Positions 18,066 to 26,083 of a DNA stretch of 64,000 nucleotides are shown piece by piece. The DNA lies in assembly GCF_029714425.1 (NCBI RefSeq), contig NZ_CP121668.1, forward strand, positions 682,001 to 746,000. The letters are read 5' to 3'. Position 1 is the first letter of the stretch; the number at the start of each line of letters is the position of its first letter. Both the position numbers and the translations under genes were made by a program. This stretch comes from Bradyrhizobium sp. CB2312 (GTDB lineage Bacteria; Pseudomonadota; Alphaproteobacteria; Rhizobiales; Xanthobacteraceae). The notes under the pieces are model-generated. The model was not told the DNA's origin, did not search any database, and was given only the letters and a program-made list of their open reading frames with translations.

Positions 18066-19148
18066 TCAGGCCGCCGCGATCCGGCGAAAGCCGTTCCACA
18101 TCGCAGTCGCAGCGCCCGAGGTCAGCACCGGCAGGATCCGCGTGTCCTGGTAATTGCCGTTGAGCGAGACCCGCGGCAACGCGGTCATGTGGCCGGCGTT
18201 CTCGGCGAACAGCATGCCGGGCCGCGTCGTCACCGCGGTCTTGAAGCCGGCGGATGCGGCTAGGGTGAATTCGCGATCGCCCGCGGCTTCACGATCGCCG
18301 TAGGGATAGGCGAAATGCTGCACGGGGTGCCCCAGCGCCTGCTCGATCCGTGCGCGGCTCACCGCCATCTCCTGCGTGGCGATGTCCTCGGCCTGCTTGG
18401 CGAGATTGCAATGGCTGATGGTGTGGGCGCCGATCGTGACCAGCGGATCGGCGGCAAACGCCTTCACCTCGTCCCAGGTGAGGCACAGACTGCGGCACAG
18501 CGCATCCATGTCGACGCCGTGTGTGGTGCAGAGCTGCTCGATCTCGCGCTTGAGGTCGTGCTCGCCCGGCAGCCCGCGCAGCCAGTCGTGCAGGCGGTCG
18601 AACGCCGCCTGCTTTGCGGTGGGCGTGCTCGCATCGAGGCGCAGCGCGGCGTTGCCGATCCTGACGTCGATCTGCTCGGCCTTGGCGATGACGGCCTCCA
18701 GCGCCGCCCACCACAGCCGTCCGGATCCTTCCGCGAAATCGCTGGTGACATAGACCGCCAAAGGCGCGTCAAATTCGCGCAGCACTGGCAACGCATAGTC
18801 CGCATTGTCGCGATAGCCGTCGTCGAGCGTGAAGGCGGCGAAGCGGCGGCTGAACCGGCCCTGCACCAGCCGCTCATGCAGCTCGTCCATGCTGACGATG
18901 TCGATGTCGCGCGAGCGCAGATGGCACAGCGTGGCACGCAGGAATTCCGGGGTGACTTCGAGATGCCGGTTCGGCTGGAACGCACCCTCGCGGGCCGGCC
19001 GCACGTGGTGCAGCATGAAAATGGCGCCGACGCCCGACAGAAGGGGGCGCAACAGGTGGTGCGCCCCGCTGAAATAGAGTGCTCCCAGCCCGGCGCGGAT
19101 GACGTTATTGCGGAGTTGTTTCATTGCAGGCTGGCAGACCCCAGGCAT
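18066..19148 (-). CDS. Polysaccharide deacetylase family protein
   Basis: A 360-residue protein of the carbohydrate esterase 4 / NodB fold. The ATG at 19148 has GAGGG at the right distance; MKQLRN eight codons later is an alternative. Metal-site motifs are FTLDDGYRDN (the Asp-Asp pair) and TIGAHTISHCNL (HxxxH). The long N-terminal part and the ALPRVSLNGNYQDTRILPVL tail match polysaccharide deacetylases near exopolysaccharide genes in rhizobia. No other polysaccharide gene adjoins it. A short hydrophobic stretch near residues 20-50 may anchor it. Confidence 0.85.
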   Translation of the reverse strand: MPGVCQPAMKQLRNNVIRAGLGALYFSGAHHLLRPLLSGVGAIFMLHHVRPAREGAFQPNRHLEVTPEFLRATLCHLRSRDIDIVSMDELHERLVQGRFSRRFAAFTLDDGYRDNADYALPVLREFDAPLAVYVTSDFAEGSGRLWWAALEAVIAKAEQIDVRIGNAALRLDASTPTAKQAAFDRLHDWLRGLPGEHDLKREIEQLCTTHGVDMDALCRSLCLTWDEVKAFAADPLVTIGAHTISHCNLAKQAEDIATQEMAVSRARIEQALGHPVQHFAYPYGDREAAGDREFTLAASAGFKTAVTTRPGMLFAENAGHMTALPRVSLNGNYQDTRILPVLTSGAATAMWNGFRRIAAA

Positions 19149-19289
19149 TCCGCCCTCAACTTAGGGTGGGACCCTTGAAGAAAAAGTTATTCCAATTGTC
19201 CAGGCAAGGCCTTCGGAAGGACGCCATTTCCGGTTTGACAGCCCGCCAAGGGTTTGTTTTGTCTCCGGTTCCAGAGTTCGGGTCGTCGA

Positions 19290-20684
19290 ATGCAGAAGCT
19301 TTTCAGGTGGGCCAGCAAATGGTGGCCGGGGCTAATCCCCTTGGCCGTCATGTGGGGATTTGCGGCCTGGAATAATACCTTGCCGGTCGAGGCGGACCTC
19401 TCCGCCCGCAGCACGGCGGCGCTCAAGGACACCGTCCTGGACAAGACCCGGATCACGGTGGACGGACGCGACGTCAGCCTGGCTGCGGAGGCCTTTTCCG
19501 AGGAAGGGCGCCGCGACGCCGTGATGGCGGTCGAGGTGGTTCCCGGCGTGCGTCTGGTCGACGACCTCACCCGCCTTGTGCCCGAAGCCAAGCCTTTCGT
19601 CTGGAATGCCGAACGCGACGTGGTGCGGGTGACGCTGTCGGGCTCCGCGCCGTTGCCGTCGATGAAGCAGCGGCTGACCGAGGCCGCCCGCAAGGAGGTC
19701 AACGGGGGCGAGGTCGCCGATCAGATGGGCCTGGCGCGCGGGGCGCCGCCGCGGTTCGAGGCGGCCGCGATGCTGCTGCTCGACCAGATCGGCAAGCTCA
19801 AGGACGGCAAGATCACGATCTCCGACACCAAGGTCAGCCTGTCCGGCATGGCGCGCGAGCTCGGCGGCCGCGAAGCGATCGCCGCCGCGCTGAAGAACCT
19901 GCCCGAGGGCTTCTCGGTCGCCACGAACGACATCAAGGCGCCGCCTTACATCTTCCAGGCCTACAAGGACCCGGTCGCCGCGACCGTGACGCTGACCGGC
20001 TACGTGCCCGACAACAACGTGCATGCGGCGATCGCGACCAGCGCATCGCGCAAATTCTTCGGCGAGAAGGTTGTCGACAATCTCAAGGCCAGCGTCGGCG
20101 CGCCCGGCTCGTTCAACCCCGCGGTGGTCGCGGCGCTCGGCGCGCTGTCGCGGCTGTCGACCGGCACGCTCGTCGTCTCCGATCGCGAGGTGAAGCTGTC
20201 GGGCGATGCGCTCTATGAGGGCGCCGCCAACGACATCCGCGCAGGGCTCGGCAAGGACTTTCCGAAGAACTGGCAGTACAAGCCCGAGATCACGGTGAAG
20301 CCGGCCGCGGGCCCGGTCGACGGCACCGTCTGCCAGCAATTGTTCGCCGAGCTCCTGAACAAGGGCAAGATCCGCTTCGCGACCAAGCGCGCCGACATCG
20401 ATCCGGATTCCGCCGGCATTCTCGATCACCTGATCGAGACCGCGCTACGCTGCCCCACCACCAATATCGAGGTCGCCGGGCACACCGATGCCGACGGCGA
20501 GGATTCCTTCAACCAGGCTCTCTCGGAGAAGCGCGCGCAGGCGGTGATCGACTATCTGGTCAAGGCCGGCCTGCCCGCCTCCCGCTTCACCGCGGTCGGC
20601 TATGGCGCCACGCAGCCCCTTGCCGGCAACGACACCGACGACGGCAAGGCGCAGAACCGCCGCATCGAATTTCTGGTGAGGTGA
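19290..20684 (+). CDS. Inner-membrane-anchored BON/OmpA-domain protein
   Basis: A 464-residue protein started at MQKLFRW (19290). One N-terminal transmembrane segment (WWPGLIPLAVMWGFAAW, about 10-27) is followed by BON-like repeats (ARSTAALKDTVLDKTRITVDGRDVSL; LTGYVPDNNVHAAIA; GTLVVSDREVKLSGDALYEG). The C-terminal OmpA peptidoglycan-binding domain covers about 345-464 (IRFATKRADIDPDSAG, VAGHTDADGEDSFNQALSEKRA trimmed at the ends, NRRIEFLV). The layout resembles mycobacterial ArfA rather than a beta-barrel OmpA: no barrel is present. It probably tethers peptidoglycan from the inner membrane. The stop overlaps the next gene by GTGA. Confidence 0.82.
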   Translation: MQKLFRWASKWWPGLIPLAVMWGFAAWNNTLPVEADLSARSTAALKDTVLDKTRITVDGRDVSLAAEAFSEEGRRDAVMAVEVVPGVRLVDDLTRLVPEAKPFVWNAERDVVRVTLSGSAPLPSMKQRLTEAARKEVNGGEVADQMGLARGAPPRFEAAAMLLLDQIGKLKDGKITISDTKVSLSGMARELGGREAIAAALKNLPEGFSVATNDIKAPPYIFQAYKDPVAATVTLTGYVPDNNVHAAIATSASRKFFGEKVVDNLKASVGAPGSFNPAVVAALGALSRLSTGTLVVSDREVKLSGDALYEGAANDIRAGLGKDFPKNWQYKPEITVKPAAGPVDGTVCQQLFAELLNKGKIRFATKRADIDPDSAGILDHLIETALRCPTTNIEVAGHTDADGEDSFNQALSEKRAQAVIDYLVKAGLPASRFTAVGYGATQPLAGNDTDDGKAQNRRIEFLVR

Positions 20685-20983
20685 CGATGCCCTATCTCGT
20701 CTCATTCCACATGGGTTGGCTGATCGGCTCGTTGTTGCTCGGCTTCTGCATGGGCTGGATCTCGGTGGTCCAGCGCGGCAACGGCACTTCGAAAGTGACC
20801 GCGCGCTGGCTCGCCGTGTTCGTCGCGGGCCTCGTCGCGGTCTCGTTCGCGCATGTCGTCCCCGGCCGCTTCGGCTACTGGCTCGACCTCGGCCTGATCA
20901 TGTTCGCCTGCTATCTCGTCGGCTGCACCATCGGCGCCTTGCTGCGCGACCGCGTGGTGTCGCGGAGCCAGCCTGTGGCTTGA
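20681..20983 (+). CDS. Small three-helix membrane protein, partner of the OmpA/BON gene
   Basis: A 100-residue protein beginning at GTG (20681, overlapping the previous TGA) or ATG two codons later. Three hydrophobic segments are visible (MGWLIGSLLLGFCMGWISVV, WLAVFVAGLVAVSFAHVV, LGLIMFACYLVGCTIGALL). No recognised domain. The four-base overlap with the OmpA/BON gene is the only clue to function: the two proteins are likely made together and may form a cell-envelope complex. Confidence 0.75.
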   Translation: MTMPYLVSFHMGWLIGSLLLGFCMGWISVVQRGNGTSKVTARWLAVFVAGLVAVSFAHVVPGRFGYWLDLGLIMFACYLVGCTIGALLRDRVVSRSQPVA

Positions 20984-21284
20984 GGCCTAGGGCTCGGTTA
21001 GCGGCCGACCGTTGCCATCGCGACGCATCGGAAAATTTGAGTGAGGTGGCCATCGCTCTCTCGCTCCCTCCCCCCTTGCGGGGGAGGGTCGGGGAGAGGG
21101 GTACCGCACGGGGACTCTCTCCGTGGTGCACCCACAGTCGATGCAATGATCGGCACCTGTTTCTGGGCCACCCCTCTCCCTAGCCCTCCCCCGCAAGGGG
21201 GGAGGGAACGCACCTCCATCGGAGCGCCAGGTGCGGCTCATCCTTAGATCCGACATTGCGATAAGGGCTTGATCGATAAGCAGA
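20984..21284. repeat. Intergenic region with facing GC-rich repeats
   Basis: Between the small membrane gene and the tetR promoter the sequence holds CTCCCTCCCCCCTTGCGGGG near 21063 and its mirror CCCTCCCCCGCAAGGGGGGA near 21185, about 100 bp apart, each with its own small hairpin. This is a commonplace Bradyrhizobium intergenic repeat. No coding frame or RNA gene is apparent. Confidence 0.7.
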
Positions 21285-21306
21285 TTGCTGAGGAGCAACG
21301 CGATGC

Positions 21307-21334
21307 TTGACATCAATACGTACGTACGTATTAT
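21307..21334 (+). promoter_or_regulatory. Sigma70-like promoter with embedded palindromic TetR operator
   Basis: A -35 TTGACA (21307-21312) and a -10 TATTAT (21329-21334) stand 16 bp apart. The spacer holds the perfect palindrome AATACGTACGTACGTATT (21315-21332), overlapping the -10. A repressor dimer bound there would block the polymerase. The predicted start site falls on or next to the ATG at 21342, which has no ribosome-binding site, pointing to a leaderless transcript. Confidence 0.75.
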
Positions 21335-21341
21335 TTGGTTT

Positions 21342-21932
21342 ATGCCGAAGCCCTCGCTCAAAGACGCCATCCTCGACGCCGGCCTCAAGGTCATGTTCCG
21401 GACTGGTTATCACGGCACCAGCGTGCGCGACGTCACCGCTGCGGCGGGCGCGCCGCAGGGGTCGTTCACCAACCATTTCCGCTCCAAGGAGGCGTTCACC
21501 TCCGAGGTGCTCGACCGCTATTTCGGCGTCACCCGAGGATTGGTCGCCGAAGCGCTCGAGGACACCTCGCTGACGCCGCGCGCGCGGCTGAAGCGCTATC
21601 TCGACATCATCAGCGGCCGCTTGGAGGCCGACGGCTACGGCCGCGGCTGCCTGATCGGCGACCTCAGCCTGGAGGCAACCGGCAGCAGCGAGCTGCTGCG
21701 TGCGCGCCTTGCCGAGATCTTTGCCGAATGGCGCGTGCCGTTCGCGGCCTGCATCAGGGACGCCCAGACCAGCGGCGAGATCGCCTCGGATTTCGAGCCC
21801 GAGGAGCTTGCCGATTTCCTGCTCGCATCCTGGCAGGGCGCGATCCTGCGCATGAAGGTCGACCGCAATCCCAAAGCGCTCGAGCGATTCAAGGCCATCG
21901 CATTCCAGACCGTGTTCAAGGAGCTGACATGA
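21342..21932 (+). CDS. TetR family transcriptional regulator of the haloalkane dehalogenase operon
   Basis: A 196-residue TetR regulator starting at MPKPSLKDAIL, a normal distance before helix 1. An upstream in-frame ATG at 21303 with a good GAGGAG would add 13 residues encoded by the promoter palindrome and is less likely. The DNA-binding helix-turn-helix is GTSVRDVTAAAGAPQGSFTN at about 25-44, followed by HFRSKEAF. The C-terminal ligand domain is of the common TetR_C type (GRGCLIGDLSLE). It overlaps the dehalogenase start by ATGA and very likely represses its own operon through the 21315-21332 operator; the inducer might be a halogenated compound, but this is inference. Confidence 0.88.
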   Translation: MPKPSLKDAILDAGLKVMFRTGYHGTSVRDVTAAAGAPQGSFTNHFRSKEAFTSEVLDRYFGVTRGLVAEALEDTSLTPRARLKRYLDIISGRLEADGYGRGCLIGDLSLEATGSSELLRARLAEIFAEWRVPFAACIRDAQTSGEIASDFEPEELADFLLASWQGAILRMKVDRNPKALERFKAIAFQTVFKELT

Positions 21933-22855
21933 CCAAGCAGATCGAGATCCGCACAGCGTCCGTCCTGGGAAGCAACATGGCCTATCGCGAGGCGGGCGCG
22001 GAAGGCGCCCCAGTCGCGCTGTTCCTGCACGGCAATCCGACCTCGTCGCACATCTGGCGAAACATCCTGCCGCTGGTGTCGCCGGTCGCGCATTGCATCG
22101 CGCCAGACCTCATCGGCTTCGGCCAGTCCGGCAAGCCCGACATCGCCTACCGCTTCTTCGATCAGGTCCGCTATCTCGACGCCTTGATCGACGAGCTCGG
22201 CATCTCCTCGGCCTATCTCGTCGCGCAGGACTGGGGCACCGCGCTCGCATTTCATCTCGCCGCGCGCCGACCGGAGCTCGTGCGCGGACTTGCCTTCATG
22301 GAGTTCATCCGGCCGATGCCGACCTGGCAGGATTTCCATCACACCGATGCTCCGGAGGAGCAGGATCATGCGGAGGCGGCGCGGGCCGCCTTTCGCAAGT
22401 TCAGGACGCCGGGTGAGGGCGAGGCCATGATCCTCGAGGCGAATGCGTTCGTCGAGCGCGTGCTGCCCGGCGGCATCGTGCGCAAGCTGGGCGAGGACGA
22501 AATGGTACCCTATCGCGCGCCGTTCCCGACGCCGGAAAGCCGCCGTCCCATTCTCGCCCTCCCGCGCGAGCTGCCGATCGCAGGCGAGCCTGCCGATGTC
22601 TACGCGACGCTCCAATCCGCGCATGCGGCGCTGGCCGCATCATCCTATCCAAAGCTGCTGTTCGCAGCTCAGCCTGGCGCGCTCGTTGCGCCCGAATTCG
22701 CCGAGCGGTTCGCGGCCGCGCTGAAGCACTGCGCGCTGGTCCAGCTGGGCGCGGGATTGCATTTTCTCCAGGAAGATCACCCCGAGGCGATCGGCCGCTC
22801 CGTTGCCGGCTGGATCGCCGGCATCGAGGCGATGCGTCCGCAACTCGCGGCTTGA
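21929..22855 (+). CDS. dhaA: Haloalkane dehalogenase (DbjA/DhaA type)
   Basis: A 308-residue alpha/beta hydrolase with every residue required of a haloalkane dehalogenase: nucleophile D101 and halide-binding W102 (AQDWGTA), second halide ligand N36 (HGNPTSS), catalytic acid E125 (FMEFIRP) and catalytic H278 (GLHFLQED). It hydrolyses carbon-halogen bonds of haloalkanes to alcohols in the cytoplasm. From memory it resembles B. japonicum DbjA along its whole length, including the extra segment before the cap helix (FHHTDAPEEQDHAEAA), while differing at many positions. The start overlaps tetR by four bases, so the pair is one operon. Confidence 0.93.
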   Translation: MTKQIEIRTASVLGSNMAYREAGAEGAPVALFLHGNPTSSHIWRNILPLVSPVAHCIAPDLIGFGQSGKPDIAYRFFDQVRYLDALIDELGISSAYLVAQDWGTALAFHLAARRPELVRGLAFMEFIRPMPTWQDFHHTDAPEEQDHAEAARAAFRKFRTPGEGEAMILEANAFVERVLPGGIVRKLGEDEMVPYRAPFPTPESRRPILALPRELPIAGEPADVYATLQSAHAALAASSYPKLLFAAQPGALVAPEFAERFAAALKHCALVQLGAGLHFLQEDHPEAIGRSVAGWIAGIEAMRPQLAA

Positions 22856-23450
22856 GAGGCGCAGGCCGTCTTCGGCGGCCGCTCCAAGAGGCCCCGGCGC
22901 ACAGCCTTGGTATGGCGAGGCGTCGGGTGAACCCTCTCCCAAACCCTCTCCCGCAAGCGGGGGAGGGAGCAGACCTCCGTTGTGGCGTACCGTTGATCCC
23001 GGGATCAGAGTGTTGCGCTGCGGTGCACGCGGGCAATCCCTGCAGCCTATCGGCGCGCCGGAAAATCCGTGTACGACGCGGCCCTTCACCCCTCTTTCAA
23101 CCGGCAGGCGCGCCCCATAGATTGATTTCGGCTTAAGCCACGACGGAACATTGTGCGGCTGAAATCATCAAAACTTCATGGCGCTTGCGCAGGATTGCAA
23201 TAGAGATTCGCCTCGAGCCTTGCCGCCGAAAGCGCCAAACCGTGCATCCGGAGTCCGCAACCTGCCTAAAACATTGAAGGCACGAGTTTTTGTTCGAATT
23301 GCTGAATTCCACTCGGCCCCAAAACGCGCTAGTGGAGGGGCGGGGGGCATATGCGATGCCGGAGCCGGCGGCGAAGGTTCGTTGAGTGCCAGTGCGTCGT
23401 CCGCCTGTTCGCCGGCCACCCCGGCCGCTGAAGCGTTGTTCGAGGTCTAG
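22856..23450. other. 595-bp intergenic stretch
   Basis: It contains a GC-rich hairpin around 22941-22966 (CCCTCTCCCGC facing GCGGGGGAGGG) of a kind repeated across the window, then a more AT-rich part (23115-23200) with GATTTC...GAAATC and the palindrome GCTTAAGC at about 23129. The latter part probably carries the promoter of the following membrane-protein gene. A 90-codon open frame ends exactly at the next start but has no recognisable features, and I do not call it a gene. Confidence 0.5.
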
Positions 23451-24506
23451 ATGCTGGAAGCCATACGCAGGGCGACGTCGTTTCTGCGCCAGAAGCAAAT
23501 CCTGCACAAACTTGGAGTTGTGATCAGCGTCGCGGTCATCGGCATCGCTTGCTATGTGCTCTACCACATGCTGCGCGGCATCGACTTCAACGAGGTCCTC
23601 GAGGCGATCAAGAGCACCGAGCCGAGCCAGATCGCGATGGCGGCGCTGTTTGTCGCCGCGGGCTATTTCACCCTGACCTTCTACGATCTGTTCGCCGTGC
23701 GCGCGATCGGTCATTCCCACGTGCCCTATCGCGTCAACGCGCTGGCCGCCTTCACCAGCTACTCGATCGGGCACAATGTCGGCGCCAGCGTCTTCACCGG
23801 CGGTGCGGTGCGCTATCGCATTTATTCGGCCTACGGCCTGAATGCGATCGACGTCGCCAAAATCTGCTTCCTCGCCGGCCTGACCTTCTGGCTCGGCAAT
23901 GCCGCCGTGCTCGGCCTCGGCATCTCCTATCACCCGGAGGCTGCCGCCTCGATCGACCAGCTCCCGCCCTGGCTGAACCGGGCGCTGGCGATGATGATCA
24001 TCGCGGCCCTCGTCGCCTATGTGGTCTGGGTCTGGACCCAGCCGCGGGTGGTCGGCCGCGGACCCTGGACCGTGGTGTTGCCGGGCGGCCCGCTGACGCT
24101 GCTCCAGATCGCGATCGGCATTGTCGATCTCGGCTTCTGCGCGCTCGCGATGTACGTGCTGGTCCCGGACGAGCCCAATCTCGGCTTCGTCGTGGTCGCC
24201 GTGATCTTCGTCTCGGCGACTCTGCTCGGCTTCGCCAGCCACTCGCCCGGCGGCCTCGGCGTGTTCGATGCCGCCATGCTGGTCGGCCTCTGGCAGATGG
24301 ACCGCGAGGAACTCCTCGGCGGCATGCTCCTGTTCCGCGTCCTCTATTATCTGTCCCCCTTCGTCATATCTGTAATCTTGCTGACGTTTCGCGAAGTTAT
24401 AATCGGCGCACGATCGAAGCGTTTGCAGCAGGCGGCGCTCAAGCTCGACCCCGGCCCGGCGCATGAAGCCGCCTATGTGAGAGAGCGCAGCGACAGCGGC
24501 GCCTGA
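23451..24506 (+). CDS. Lysylphosphatidylglycerol synthase transmembrane (flippase-like) family protein
   Basis: A 351-residue integral membrane protein with about eight helices, of the YbhN/UPF0104/AglD-like family that corresponds to the flippase half of MprF. Typical segments are TSYSIGHNVGASVFTGGAVRY (trimmed), FLAGLTFWLGN and SHSPGGLGVFDAAML. The synthase half of MprF is missing, so it is not an aminoacyl-lipid synthase by itself; moving a lipid or lipid-linked intermediate across the membrane is plausible. GAGG precedes the ATG. It lies just upstream of phoR, separated by a repeat element, which hints at membrane lipid changes under phosphate limitation (inference). Confidence 0.8.
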   Translation: MLEAIRRATSFLRQKQILHKLGVVISVAVIGIACYVLYHMLRGIDFNEVLEAIKSTEPSQIAMAALFVAAGYFTLTFYDLFAVRAIGHSHVPYRVNALAAFTSYSIGHNVGASVFTGGAVRYRIYSAYGLNAIDVAKICFLAGLTFWLGNAAVLGLGISYHPEAAASIDQLPPWLNRALAMMIIAALVAYVVWVWTQPRVVGRGPWTVVLPGGPLTLLQIAIGIVDLGFCALAMYVLVPDEPNLGFVVVAVIFVSATLLGFASHSPGGLGVFDAAMLVGLWQMDREELLGGMLLFRVLYYLSPFVISVILLTFREVIIGARSKRLQQAALKLDPGPAHEAAYVRERSDSGA

Positions 24507-24520
24507 CCGGCGCCGAGCCT

Positions 24521-24625
24521 CTAAAGCGCGATGAGATTTGGATGAATCGTCATCGCGCTTTAGGTTGTTGTTTACGCATGATCTTTCCGGAAACCCGCTT
24601 CGCACTTTTCCGGATCATGCTTTAG
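24521..24625. repeat. Bradyrhizobium intergenic double-hairpin repeat
   Basis: CTAAAGCGCGATGA faces TCATCGCGCTTTAG (first hairpin), followed by GCATGATCTTTCCGGAAA facing TTTTCCGGATCATGC (second hairpin). The same arrangement is, from memory, widespread in Bradyrhizobium and Rhodopseudomonas genomes. It fills the gap before phoR. Confidence 0.8.
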
Positions 24626-24640
24626 GAGAAGCCCGCCCCG

Positions 24641-25939
24641 ATGGCGATCGACGCACCATCGTCTCCCTCCGCGCAGCCCTGGTCCGACCGGCTGCGCCAT
24701 TCCACCGTCATCCTGATCGCCGCGGCGCTGGCGCTGTCGGTGGTGGTGTCGCTCGGCGAATTGTCGGTGATGCGCGCCGCGACAGTGTTCCTCTGCATCG
24801 CGGCCGCGGCGCTGATCCCCTGGCGGCTGCACGACAATGCCGCCTCGCGCGACGACACCCGCCGCGTCAACCCGGTCGAAAGCGCGGCGGTGGCCGCGGT
24901 GGTCGCCGGCATGCCGGATCCGGCGGTGCTGCTCGACCGCGCCGGCCGCGTCATCCATCTCAATGCCGCCGCCGCCCAGCTCGCGCCGGCGCTGCGCAAG
25001 AACGAGCTCGCCCAGTTCGCGCTGCGCTCGCCGGAGATCATCACCGCGCTGCGCGAGTCGATCGCGACCACCGAGCCGCGGCGCGCCACCTATCTCGACC
25101 ACGTCCCGGTCGACCGCTGGATGGAACTGATCATCACCCCGGTGCCGGTTCCGACGACCTTCGGCGGCGCCGACAAGTGCATGCTGATGACCTTCCACGA
25201 CCAGACGCCGCTGCGCCGGGTCGAGGAGATGCGCGCCGACTTCGTCGCCAATGCCAGCCACGAGCTGCGCACGCCGCTGGCCGCGCTGTCCGGCTTCATC
25301 GACACGCTCCAGGGCCAGGCCAAGGACGATCCCAAGGCGCGCGAGCGCTTTCTCGGCATCATGCATAACCAGGCCACCCGCATGGCGCGCCTGATCGACG
25401 ATTTGCTCTCGCTGTCGCGGGTCGAATTGTCGGCCCATGTGCGGCCGGACACCCTGGTCGATCTGCTGCCGATCATCTTCCAGGTCGCCGACGGACTGGA
25501 GCCGCTGGCGCGGGAACGCCAGGTTGAAGTCGAGACCCATCTGCCGGAGACCCCGGTGATGATCGCGGGCGACCGCGAGGAGCTGCTGCGCCTGTTCGAG
25601 AATTTGATCGAGAACGCGCTCAAATACGGCGCCTCGGGCGGACGTGTCATCGTGTCGCTGACCGTTCCGGCAGCCACTGATGGAACTCAGGAAATCCGGG
25701 TCATGGTGCGCGATTTCGGCCCCGGCATCGCGCCCGAGCACCTGCCGCGCCTGACCGAGCGGTTCTACCGGGTTGACGTCGGCGACAGCCGCTCGCAGGG
25801 CGGGACCGGGCTCGGATTATCGCTGGTGAAACATATTCTTAACCGTCATCGCGGCCGGCTTTTGATCGAAAGCGTGCCCCGACAGGGTGCCACTTTCACC
25901 GCCTGTTTTCCCCAGGTGAAGTCCCTGGCACAGAGCTGA
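24641..25939 (+). CDS. phoR: Phosphate regulon sensor histidine kinase PhoR
   Basis: A 432-residue kinase with two closely spaced N-terminal transmembrane segments (about 21-38 and 45-62), a PAS domain (about 85-190, GMPDPAVLLDRAGRVIHLN), the HisKA H-box at H207 (FVANASHELRTPL) and a HATPase domain (FENLIENALKYG, DFGPGI, GGTGLGLSLV). The very short periplasmic loop and the PAS domain are diagnostic of PhoR, which senses phosphate through the PstSCAB-PhoU complex rather than directly. It lies 144 bp before pstS on the same strand, in the layout phoR-pstSCAB-phoU-phoB. No Pho box was seen before phoR itself. Confidence 0.94.
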   Translation: MAIDAPSSPSAQPWSDRLRHSTVILIAAALALSVVVSLGELSVMRAATVFLCIAAAALIPWRLHDNAASRDDTRRVNPVESAAVAAVVAGMPDPAVLLDRAGRVIHLNAAAAQLAPALRKNELAQFALRSPEIITALRESIATTEPRRATYLDHVPVDRWMELIITPVPVPTTFGGADKCMLMTFHDQTPLRRVEEMRADFVANASHELRTPLAALSGFIDTLQGQAKDDPKARERFLGIMHNQATRMARLIDDLLSLSRVELSAHVRPDTLVDLLPIIFQVADGLEPLARERQVEVETHLPETPVMIAGDREELLRLFENLIENALKYGASGGRVIVSLTVPAATDGTQEIRVMVRDFGPGIAPEHLPRLTERFYRVDVGDSRSQGGTGLGLSLVKHILNRHRGRLLIESVPRQGATFTACFPQVKSLAQS

Positions 25940-25966
25940 AACTAAAGCGATTTCAATCGCTTGGTT

Positions 25967-25995
25967 GTGTCATCCAACTGTCACTAAACCTTCGT
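25967..25995 (+). promoter_or_regulatory. Pho box (PhoB binding site) upstream of pstS
   Basis: Three 7-bp half-sites, GTGTCAT (25967), CTGTCAC (25978) and CCTTCGT (25989), recur at an exact 11-bp period with 4-bp AT-rich spacers, matching the CTGTCAT-type Pho box consensus. It lies about 90 bp before the pstS ATG and would make pstSCAB-phoU-phoB inducible by phosphate starvation. Confidence 0.82.
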
Positions 25996-26083
25996 AAAAG
26001 CACAGCCGACCGCTCCTAAAGGGGCGGCGCGGGGAGCGCGATCGGGCGCGGATGGCGCTTCGCTCCCCTGTATGGAGACCAGC

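Noticed and set aside
21303..21341. Upstream ATG for tetR at 21303 with a good ribosome site
   Set aside because: It would encode residues across the promoter palindrome and extend the protein beyond the normal TetR N-terminus; kept only as an alternative.
23178..23450. 90-codon frame ending directly at the flippase-like gene start
   Set aside because: No recognisable sequence, no partner, and it lies over the probable promoter region.
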